22,884 nt of DNA from Priapulus caudatus (taxonomy: Eukaryota; Priapulida; Priapulimorpha; Priapulimorphida; Priapulidae): the NCBI RefSeq assembly GCF_000485595.1, contig NW_014577148.1, positions 404,184 through 427,067 of the forward strand, written 5' to 3'. The first letter of the stretch is position 1, and each line of letters begins with the position of its first letter. The notes beneath the pieces were generated by a model, which saw only the letters and a list, made by a program, of their open reading frames with translations, did no database searches and was not told the origin of the DNA. The translations under genes and the position numbers were made by a program. Positions 1 through 7,091 of the stretch are shown in pieces.

Positions 1-721
1 GAGAAGCCATTAAAATATTAAGTCATCCACTATTTTGCGCAGTTTGCTGTTTTTGGCCCCCACTGTTAAAAAAATCCTGGCTACACCAGTGTTTTTGGGT
101 GTTTTCTGACCATATTATTATGTGATTGAAAATAGGAGATTTGGGGATATTTTTTTGGGACAACCAGAAATTGTTGCGGACAACCCGATTCGATGCCTGG
201 GTTGTCCGCAGGACAACCACATTTTTTTCCTTATTTCGAGCACTGCGCTATGTCCCCCAGGGCGACACTCTAGAATGTTCTCTATCCTTGAACCGACCCT
301 ATCAGCGCCACTGCTCTGTCACTGGCACTGCTGGCACTGGAATCAAGTCTGAATTCAGCTCCTACGGCTACACTGTATACAGTGCACGCATAATACCATG
401 TTGTGTGTGTTATAGTGTACTATGTAGCGTGAGCGGCAGAGCGTGGTGTGCCCCGAATGAGACTTGATCCCGCTGCCAGCGTAACTTCCAGTGATACGGA
501 TTACGGTGATCCCACGGCCACCGACTCACACAGTCACAGACACTCTAGCCCTAGCGTAATTATATCTACATCGACATACAAAGTATGCAGTCCTTCATCA
601 CCCTCGTCGTTATTATCCATAATGTTGCTTGATAGGTAGTCACCATATACAATAATACACGTTAAATCTACAAACGCATCTTCTGCTCGCGTATCAAAAC
701 AAAATTTAAAATGGTCGCGCA
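1..721. other. 5' flank without a convincing gene
   Basis: No open frame here shows protein-like composition or a recognisable family. The stretch holds a short perfect inverted repeat at 176-209 and AT-rich filler. It ends at the presumed promoter of the PLD6 gene. A 62-codon minus-strand frame at its right edge is listed separately as a weak candidate. Confidence 0.5.
176..209. repeat. 11-bp perfect inverted repeat (hairpin)
   Basis: GCGGACAACCC at 176-186 is followed by a 12-base loop and its exact reverse complement at 199-209. Further GGACAACC words occur just outside the hairpin (about 158-165 and 211-218), so the motif is repeated four times in alternating orientation. It may be a remnant of a small inverted-repeat transposon. 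No target duplication was recognised. Confidence 0.6.
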
Positions 722-722
722 T
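534..722 (-). other. possible first exon of a divergent gene (weak)
   Basis: An ATG at 722 on the minus strand opens 62 codons rich in acidic residues. It faces away from the PLD6 start 134 bp to the right, as a divergent gene sharing the promoter would. A GTATGT donor-like word lies near the 3' part of the frame. No family is recognised and no continuation is visible before the window edge, so this may be chance. Confidence 0.15.
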
Positions 723-855
723 TTAACGGCCTCTGATAGGCTACACGTCACGTGATCCATTCTCATTCAACATGTCAGCCTCCGTCCTACTCTTTGTAAC
801 CAAACACAGTAAAGACAGGGAAACGTGAACATTTTAGTATATGTGTTGCTAAAAG
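723..855 (+). promoter_or_regulatory. presumed PLD6 promoter / 5'UTR with an E-box
   Basis: This is the short stretch immediately upstream of the PLD6 start codon. GTCACGTGAT at 747-756 contains the CACGTG E-box core in the extended context favoured by USF-type factors in animals. No TATA box is evident. The role is inferred from position and motif only. Confidence 0.35.
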
Positions 856-1918
856 ATGTGGAAATCAGTCATAATTCTATCAGTAACCAGCCTGGCAGCA
901 GTAGAGTTAATCTATTACTCAATTCATTGGCTCATAAAACAGAAAGCACAGCACAGTAACTGGTTACTGAATTGGAAAGATCCAGCTAGTACTAGTACCC
1001 GTACTTGTAGTAGTACTAGTAGTAGTACTAGTACCCGTACTTGTAGTAGTACTAGTAGTAGTACTAGTAGTACGGGTACTACTACTAGTGGCAGTGCCAG
1101 TGCCAGTGGCACTGCTAGTGCTATGTACAAAGTACTAATTTTCCCAGATGAAAGTGTTGTATGCAAAAATCATCTCTCTGGCAGCTGCCACAACAAGCAG
1201 TGTCGATTTTCGCATGACAGGACAGCACTTGGTGATCTTATAGAAGTAATTCGTGGAACCAAAAAAACAATCGACGTGTGCGTCTTTACGATCTCGTGTC
1301 GCGACCTGGCACAGGAACTTGTGAATTTGCACGAAAATGGTGTTGTTGTCCGCATTATAACGGACGGTGAATCTATAAATGCTATGGGATCACAGATAGG
1401 CACATTTCGAAGTGCAGGTAACATCGATTGTAAACATAAATCCACAGTTTTAATATGATTCCCTATTTACTATTGTAATTCTTATTTGTTAATTTTTCTT
1501 TTTCTTGCACCCACCGGAAACCGTTGAGTACGTAATTGTCAAGAGTGACAGATCGACGTAATCATATAGATAGATAGATACTAAACATTCAAGTGAAAAT
1601 TATAATTGCATATGACGATTAATTATTACCATTGTTTATACTAATAGTCAAAGTAACAAAAATAACAGTTACCACTTTTATGTTTGTTGTCTAGGCATTC
1701 AAGTTCGTCACAACCGCTCCTCTTTCTTCATGCATCACAAATTTGTCTTGATCGACAACGCTGTGGTTATCAACGGATCATTTAATTGGACCATGCAGGC
1801 AGTTACAGGAAATCATGAAAATCTCCTCATCACAAATAATATGAACATTTGCAATCCATATGAAGAAGAGTTCACAAAGCTTTGGGCTTTGTATGCCCCA
1901 ATAAACCTGACAAACTAG
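856..1918 (+). CDS. PLD6: PLD6 / Zucchini-type mitochondrial phospholipase D (two exons)
   Basis: Exons are 856-1417 and 1695-1918, giving 261 residues. The intron is GT (GTAACA) to AG (tgtctag), phase 1, and the joined codon restores the G of the conserved GIQVRH stretch. Residues 1-26 form a hydrophobic N-terminal anchor, as in family members fixed in the mitochondrial outer membrane. Residues about 45-90 are an S/T-rich repeat. C103, C111, C116 and H120 make a CCCH zinc finger like that of Drosophila Zucchini. The single HKD catalytic motif is H201-x-K203-x4-D208, followed by NGSFNWT (214-220). Family knowledge: these enzymes act as dimers, each supplying one HKD motif; they hydrolyse cardiolipin and/or cut piRNA precursors at mitochondria. 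Length is near the family norm apart from the repeat. Assignment is firm; which activity dominates is not visible. PIGG starts 7 bases downstream on the same strand. Confidence 0.95.
991..1070 (+). repeat. 36-bp coding minisatellite in PLD6 exon 1
   Basis: A 36-base unit begins at 991, repeats at 1027 and starts again, partially, at 1063. It encodes a 12-residue S/T/C/R repeat (STSTRTCSSTSS-like) and keeps frame because 36 is a multiple of three. The unit is full of ACTAGT and AGTACT palindromic words, and 1065-1085 is close to an inverted copy of the unit, so the DNA or RNA can fold. It is followed by a GSASASGTASA-like linker. It sits between the membrane anchor and the zinc finger, so it acts as a variable-length spacer. 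Confidence 0.85.
1418..1694 (+). other. PLD6 intron
   Basis: This 277-bp intron has a GTAACA donor and a tgtctag acceptor. It is AT-rich with a short GATA microsatellite near 1568-1580. Its position matches the break between the frame ending in FRSAG and the one resuming at IQVRHN. Confidence 0.92.
1900..1905 (+). promoter_or_regulatory. AATAAA inside the PLD6 coding end
   Basis: The canonical poly(A) hexamer AATAAA overlaps the codons for the last PLD6 residues, 11 bases before the stop codon. Normal cleavage 10-30 bases downstream would fall at the PLD6 stop or inside the PIGG 5' end. No other canonical hexamer lies between the two genes. That it is used is an inference. Confidence 0.5.
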
Positions 1919-1925
1919 GATTCAC

Positions 1926-4900
1926 ATGTTGCCATACAAAATGGAAGCAGTTGATTTTAAATATTGTTTGAGAGGTAAAGCAGACATGAGTAGAAAGTTC
2001 AATATGTTACTGTTAGGTTTTGCACTTATGATGTTAGGAATTTACTTCTTCATTGGAGGCGTGGTTGTTGTAAACGACGGATTTGAAGGTAAAGCATTAT
2101 GGTCCACGTATCACGACCCTGCCGTTCATTATGACAATCATTCCAACATCAGCAGTGCCGAAGACGAAAGCAACAATAAATCAACAACCGGTCCCTTGCT
2201 GGTACCAGCATTTGGCAAGCTGGTGATCGTTCTGGTGGATGCACTGCGAGCTGACTATGTGTTGGGTTCGCAGTCGCACATGATGTATACACACGCAGCA
2301 GTGCAGAATGGACGATCAGTGGCGTTCACGTCCGTAGCGAGGCCACCGACTGTGACGATGCCACGGATAAAGGCTCTCACCACCGGCAGCATTCCTGGCT
2401 TCATGGACATCGTGTTCAACATGAACAGCGCCGCCCTGGTGGAGGACAACATTGTGGCACAGCTGAGAGCGTCGGGCCGCGGCGTCGTCTTTCATGGCGA
2501 TGACACATGGCTGAAGCTGTTCCCGGGGGAGTTTGTGCGCAGCGACGGCACTACCTCGTTCTTCGTCACCGATTACACCGTCGTCGACACGAACGTGACA
2601 CGCCATCTGTCGGAGGAGCTGGCAGCCGACGACTGGGACGTGTTGATACTGCATTACTTGGGACTCGACCATATCGGCCACCTGCAGGGACCCGCGAGCG
2701 AGCTCGTGGGACCAAAGCTGCGCGAGATGGACGCTGTGGTGGCTATGATAGACGAAGGCTTGACGAAGCGCGATGAGACGTGTGAGCTTCCATCGCTGCT
2801 TGTGCTGTGCGGTGACCATGGAATGAGCGATGCTGGTAGCCATGGCGGTGCCTCCTCGAGCGAGGTGGAGACACCACTCGTGTTTTTCTCGTCCGTCTTT
2901 CAGTTGGCGTTTAAATCGGCTAGGCGTGTCGAGCAAGTAGATTTTGTGCCCACTCTGGCGGCCTTGCTCGGGTTTCCTATCCCACAGAACAGTTTAGGTG
3001 TAGCCATACATGAAATGCTGGAAAGCAGCATGAGCGAAAAGGCAATGCTAAAGGCATTGCAAGTCAATGCATTCCAGCTTACTCGTCTGTTGAGAAGACG
3101 TTCTGATGACATCGACGGAGAGGTTGGCTTCTGGGAATATAAGCACGCGGTCGACTTACACAACAAGTATCTTACAGCATTACGTCAAGGTGACAAGCTT
3201 ACAGTACACCACGAGACAGTTGATAGAGTCACAAAGATGTACCAACAGGCAATGACAAGCATTGCTGCTAGACTAACTGCTAAACTGTCCCGGTACGATG
3301 AATATTCCATGACAGTTGGCATTGTACTGCTATGGTTAGGTGTCATAGTGCTTGTGTTACCTACAGATCAAAATACCGCAAGCAGCTATTTTCTGTGGAT
3401 GTGCCTCTGTATCAGTATAATTGCAGCCCACCTGTGGGCGTGCACAGGTGTAGCGCGCACCAGTGCCGTGTGTGAGAGCAGTCCTGAGATACTGGTAATG
3501 GTAGGGCTGGCAGTGGCAGGCAGTGCAACTGCTGTGGCATGCGCGATCGCAAGCTGTGCGACTTCTGTACTTTGTGACAAGTCTTCCAACAGTGTACAGA
3601 ATCAGCAGACCTGCGACAACCACAAGCAAACGGCGGTGAGAGGGTTCCTTAGGCTTGGAATAGTGCTTCACATTCTCAGTTTTGCGTCCAGCAGTTTCGT
3701 AGAAGAGGAACATCAAACCTGGTATTTTTTCTTCACATCCCTTAACGTTCTTATTCTTGCCAGTCATATCGTGAGCTTGGCTCAATCATTGTTCAATGGT
3801 AAGGAATTGAGGAATGCTGCCATGAAACCTGCTACAGGCACACCACACAAGAAATTCCATGAGACCTGCCCTGCGAATAAGACACAAAGATCAAAGGAGG
3901 GCGCCACTGCCAACGATCATGAATCTGCTGGTAGCGCAAATCTTTGCTTCACCGGTGGTGACACACCTTCTCGCGATCAGATGAAGAACTTGCTGCGATG
4001 CTTGCTGGTGCTCGTACTAGCGAGGTTACTGCGTGATTGGAATCACACGGGATCGAAGTGGGCGCACCTGCCGGACGTCGGTGACTGGTTGAACGACCGA
4101 CGCCACCTTCACTACCTGACCGCCGCATGCTTCGCCGCTATGCTGCTGCTCGTCACCCTGCTGTTGCGTCGCGAGCGCAAGCTGACAGCACTGCGCAGCA
4201 TTCTCGTGCCGATCGGATTTCTGTCAATTTACTGCTTCCGAGCGAGGAGGGAGGAGCTGTGGTCGCCGTGGCAACTGGCATCGTCGGACGGAGTCACGGA
4301 AGCCCGCGCAGCGTACGCGTGCGCTGTGATAGTCGTGGCAGAGGCTGTGATCCGAAGGAAGGATCAGTTGTTTACAGATGCCCTGGTGGCAGGATGGACC
4401 TTGCTGTCTGCTCTTTTGCTGCGGCCAAGCAATATTCCGGTCTTGGCCATGATAAGCTACGTGGAGGAGTTGTTCAAGCACTCTACCAGGTCTCAGTGGA
4501 ATAATGATGGATCTGTGATAGCGTATCTGTGGCTATCACAGGCCAGCTTTTTCTGGCTGGGAAATTCGAATAGTTTGGCAACAGTTGACGTTGCTGCAGG
4601 ATACGTGGGGCTTTCTGGCCATCAGGGTGCTCTGTTTATTCTGCTGAGTTGTGCGGCAACATATTGTGGACCAGTGCTGTGCTTGCTGTGCCTACTAAGA
4701 ACTTTATTGCAGTTGTCTGGCATCAGAGGGCAGCACCTGCTGTGCACATGTCAGATGCTGCTTTGCAGTCGATGTTTTGTGCTGGCATTTTATAGCGTGG
4801 TCGTATACGTGGAAAAGTATCACCTCTTCATCTGGAGTGTGTTTCTACCAAAGCTGTTGTATGAAGTGTGTCATACAGTGGTAACACTGGTGTTTGTAGC

Positions 4901-4958
4901 TGGCATCCAGCTTATTCTAGTTTGTATGACATGTTTAGACAAAGACAAATCATTATAA
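1926..4958 (+). CDS. PIGG: GPI ethanolamine phosphate transferase 2 (PIG-G/GPI7), intronless
   Basis: A single open frame of 1010 codons. Family role: an ER membrane enzyme that, with PIGF, adds the ethanolamine phosphate side group to the second mannose of GPI anchors. Alkaline-phosphatase-fold residues are present: D105 in the VLVDALRAD strand, the T142/T144 pair in PPTVTMPRIK (nucleophile region), D248/H249/H252 in HYLGLDHIGH, D297/H298 in CGDHG, and H306. The lumenal domain runs to about residue 460; the rest is multiple membrane helices with PIGG signatures SFVEEEHQTWYF and YHLFIWSVFLPKLLYE. Three starts are possible: 1926, 1941 (best Kozak, A at -3 and G at +4) and 1986, the last lying directly before the signal-anchor helix and closest to the usual family N-terminus. 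The longest frame is reported. The gene begins 7 bases after the PLD6 stop in another frame and converges with PTCD1. Confidence 0.96.
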   Translation: MLPYKMEAVDFKYCLRGKADMSRKFNMLLLGFALMMLGIYFFIGGVVVVNDGFEGKALWSTYHDPAVHYDNHSNISSAEDESNNKSTTGPLLVPAFGKLVIVLVDALRADYVLGSQSHMMYTHAAVQNGRSVAFTSVARPPTVTMPRIKALTTGSIPGFMDIVFNMNSAALVEDNIVAQLRASGRGVVFHGDDTWLKLFPGEFVRSDGTTSFFVTDYTVVDTNVTRHLSEELAADDWDVLILHYLGLDHIGHLQGPASELVGPKLREMDAVVAMIDEGLTKRDETCELPSLLVLCGDHGMSDAGSHGGASSSEVETPLVFFSSVFQLAFKSARRVEQVDFVPTLAALLGFPIPQNSLGVAIHEMLESSMSEKAMLKALQVNAFQLTRLLRRRSDDIDGEVGFWEYKHAVDLHNKYLTALRQGDKLTVHHETVDRVTKMYQQAMTSIAARLTAKLSRYDEYSMTVGIVLLWLGVIVLVLPTDQNTASSYFLWMCLCISIIAAHLWACTGVARTSAVCESSPEILVMVGLAVAGSATAVACAIASCATSVLCDKSSNSVQNQQTCDNHKQTAVRGFLRLGIVLHILSFASSSFVEEEHQTWYFFFTSLNVLILASHIVSLAQSLFNGKELRNAAMKPATGTPHKKFHETCPANKTQRSKEGATANDHESAGSANLCFTGGDTPSRDQMKNLLRCLLVLVLARLLRDWNHTGSKWAHLPDVGDWLNDRRHLHYLTAACFAAMLLLVTLLLRRERKLTALRSILVPIGFLSIYCFRARREELWSPWQLASSDGVTEARAAYACAVIVVAEAVIRRKDQLFTDALVAGWTLLSALLLRPSNIPVLAMISYVEELFKHSTRSQWNNDGSVIAYLWLSQASFFWLGNSNSLATVDVAAGYVGLSGHQGALFILLSCAATYCGPVLCLLCLLRTLLQLSGIRGQHLLCTCQMLLCSRCFVLAFYSVVVYVEKYHLFIWSVFLPKLLYEVCHTVVTLVFVAGIQLILVCMTCLDKDKSL

Positions 4959-5188
4959 ACTTAAATTATTTGAGGTGTTGAAAGATTACTTGTACATAAT
5001 GATGCAGATTTTATCTCATATTTTAGGAGTTTCTTCTATTTGATTGCTTTTGTATCACCATATACTTTTTATGTGAGCAAATTTATTAAAGTAAAGATGC
5101 GAATTGCAAAATTAAAGCATTGTCATATAAATTGCATTATTTAGTACTAACCGAAAACTACTAATAAGAGTATATTGAATAACATTTG

Positions 5189-5198
5189 AATAAATAAA
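5189..5198 (+). terminator. PIGG polyadenylation signals (two overlapping AATAAA)
   Basis: AATAAATAAA gives two overlapping canonical hexamers about 235 bases after the PIGG stop. The same word is retained in copy B near 12210-12225. Cleavage downstream would leave about 250 bases before the convergent PTCD1-type exon. Confidence 0.7.
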
Positions 5199-5390
5199 AT
5201 ACTTAAGATAATGTATTTTAAAGGAAACTTGTATTGTCTTTCATATGATTTGATACAAAATCTTTACATATTCTACTTTGACTAGGTAGAGTTTACACGT
5301 TAGGTGATTGTGTACTTATAAGTTTTAACTTTATCTAGCCTTATAGTGCGAAAATGAGAAGTTACAGTCAATTACACATATCAGTGATTG

Positions 5391-5404
5391 TGATCACGTG
5401 ATCA
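5391..5404. repeat. 14-bp perfect palindrome with CACGTG core
   Basis: TGATCACGTGATCA reads identically on both strands. It lies in the spacer between convergent genes and is kept unchanged in the duplicate at 13130-13143. It contains an E-box core; function is unknown. Confidence 0.7.
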
Positions 5405-5462
5405 GTGACTAATACTTTAAATAAGAATATTGAGATATTGTAGTCTATTGCACTACATAAGG

Positions 5463-5795
5463 CTATCTCCTAGCCTTCTGATGAAGCAACTTTTGCTTGG
5501 TCGGCCTGACAACCTGCCGGCGCTGCTGTGCTGGTGCTGGCTGCAGATGCTTCTCTCTGTGTGTCTCCCTGTGTGCATCTTCCAGGCTGTTCAATGCCTC
5601 GTAGTGCTGGCGCATGAGTCGGCCTGATGGCTCGGTGACCGGCTCATCCTCCTTGCGTCTGTAGGTGTCCCACGGATGAGGGTCTACACGCACAGACGTC
5701 TGCACGAGCCATTCAGCGTAGAACAGCATGAACGTACGAAATCCCTCCTTCAACCAGGGCTTCCTGTACACTCTGGGGACTGGCATCCCCTTCTC
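5463..5795 (-). CDS. duplicate (spare) PTCD1 terminal exon
   Basis: This is a copy of PTCD1 exon 11 with intact frame (110 codons plus TAG) and an intact splice acceptor (ccttgcag, ending at 5796). It differs from the main copy at 13202-13534 in three residues (R/S before VYRKPW, E/D in WLKEGF, Q/P near the C-terminus). It lies 7.7 kb downstream of the main exon on the same strand, so it could be an alternative last exon if transcription runs through, or a decaying by-product of duplication. The open frame and splice site argue against long decay, but the duplication looks recent, so conservation alone does not prove use. Confidence 0.6.
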   Translation of the reverse strand, partial: EKGMPVPRVYRKPWLKEGFRTFMLFYAEWLVQTSVRVDPHPWDTYRRKEDEPVTEPSGRLMRQHYEALNSLEDAHRETHREKHLQPAPAQQRRQVVRPTKQKLLHQKARR

Positions 5796-6357
5796 CTGCA
5801 AGGCAAAAATTACGTAACTGTATGAGACTATGAAGAAGAAAGATGAGGAGAAAGAGAAGGTAGAGGAGGAGGAGGAGGAGGAGGAGGAGGAGGAGGAGGC
5901 AAAGGTGCTGTCACATCTGCGTACTTGTTTCTTACCTTGCACTGGCTTCTCCTTCTCAACGTGTAGCACACTACCTTCGCTCCTGTTTTTATTTAATAAA
6001 TTTTACACCCACAAAAGTAACATCCGTGTAGCTAGCTATCCATGACTATTGAACGACCTAAAGTGGAATTAAGGTGTACAATTTCAGGACATCGAACTAT
6101 CTTTGGCCACATCAATGACACATTTAAGCTGTAGTTACTCTGCCGAGAAAGCCCTCCTGTATAAGACCAAGCACACATGAAACCTCCAACAGCACCAGCC
6201 TACTGATGATAAGTAGCTCTATGACACTTTTGACTACATAGATGTCAGCCACTTAACAATTGTTGCTGATTAATGAAATCGTTGGTAATCTATAAGACTA
6301 CTTTGGCGTTCTGGCAGTTTCTACTTACTAGTAAAACCCAAGATGTGGCATAACTAA
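5796..6357 (-). other. duplicated PTCD1 intron 10 segment
   Basis: Intronic sequence matching 13535-14080. It includes a GAG trinucleotide tract at about 5862-5899 that is longer and purer than in copy B (13600-13637). The homology with copy B stops near 6357, where an interspersed repeat begins. Frames read through the GAG tract are low-complexity artefacts. Confidence 0.85.
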
Positions 6358-6740
6358 CTAGAAACGAGCAGTTGTCGCCAACTACATGTATCCCCCGTGA
6401 TCTAGTATGAATAGAATATCTCTGTAAGGACGTAGAAGGCAGGTAAAGTTAAATAAGTCACAAAGACAAAGGTTTGTTAGACAACTGGTGTGCCTCAGAT
6501 GTGCAAGTATATGGAATCTGGTTACCCTAGGAGGCCGAAGAGGAAATGTAAGTCGACGGTGAAGGTCAAACTAAGGTCAAGGGCAGTGGTGGTTTTGGTA
6601 TGCGACAGACCTTCTCCCCAAGATGTGTAAGCATACCAAGTTTGGTCGCGCTAGGTCAATTAGTGGCTGAGTTAGAGAGCGGAAGAGAAATGTGATCAAT
6701 GTCCAGGTAAAGGTGAAATAAAGGTCGAAGTGACCTGGTG
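6358..6740. mobile_element. interspersed repeat with about 120-bp internal units, at duplication junction
   Basis: It starts with a block (agttgtcgcca then catgtatccccc) shared with 15862-15912, and continues with two diverged units: one at about 6480-6590, the other at 6595-6737, whose words ccccaagatgtgtaag, taccaagtttgg and ctaggtcaattag match 15950-16140 closely. No transposase or reverse transcriptase is visible, so it is a non-autonomous element (SINE- or MITE-like) of unknown class. Confidence 0.7.
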
Positions 6741-7091
6741 GGCAGTTTTTACCCGATCTCGGATAATCTTCAAATTTGGCATGAAGGTGCGTTATGGTAA
6801 AGCGAAGACGCCAATCGTTTTTGGTGTGGGCGGAGTCATTGTTGCCATGGTAACAACATTTTTGTGGAAATATTGTAGAACCTGTAACTTGTGCTGTATT
6901 TACACGATTGTCATGGAATTTGGCACACAGGGCCGATATAACATGTCCTATATATATATCAGGAGTAGATAATAGGGAGGAGTGTGACATCAATAAACAA
7001 GGGAAATTCGTCATTTACTAGCCTTATAATACCTACGATTTACTACGCGTAACTCTTCCAACTTGAGCTCAAATCGGATACAGTACATTCG
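6741..7091. other. junction filler between copies A and B
   Basis: The sequence is unique within the window. The first part (to about 6860) may be a further diverged unit of the preceding repeat. A TATATATATA run lies at about 6948-6958. No gene is recognised. Copy B begins abruptly at 7092. Confidence 0.5.

Larger units (their letters stand above)
4959..5462 (+). other. PIGG 3'UTR and convergent intergenic spacer
   Basis: AT-rich non-coding sequence between the PIGG stop and the stop of the spare PTCD1 exon, which is on the opposite strand. It contains the PIGG poly(A) signals at 5189-5198 and a 14-bp palindrome at 5391-5404. Nothing else was recognised. Confidence 0.8.
2503..6357. repeat. 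segmental duplication, copy A
   Basis: This interval reappears from 7092 to about 14080 in the same orientation. It covers PIGG from about codon 193, its 3'UTR, the PTCD1 terminal exon and part of the neighbouring PTCD1 intron. Clean parts differ by only a few percent, mostly substitutions. Copy A has no element insertions of its own, so it shows the empty sites of all insertions seen in copy B. Confidence 0.95.

Noticed and set aside
1695-2000. PLD6 and PIGG as one fused protein
   Set aside because: PLD6 ends at a clear TAG and PIGG is in a different frame; no splice that skips the stop while keeping both domains was evident.
2316-2936. A 206-codon antisense frame opposite PIGG (and 2507-2776, 3357-3785, 4127-4504)
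   Set aside because: These are shadows of the high-GC PIGG coding sequence, with no protein family resemblance.
5830-6045. Glutamate-rich frames at 5830-6045 and 13569-13772
   Set aside because: They are translations of a GAG trinucleotide tract in PTCD1 intron 10.
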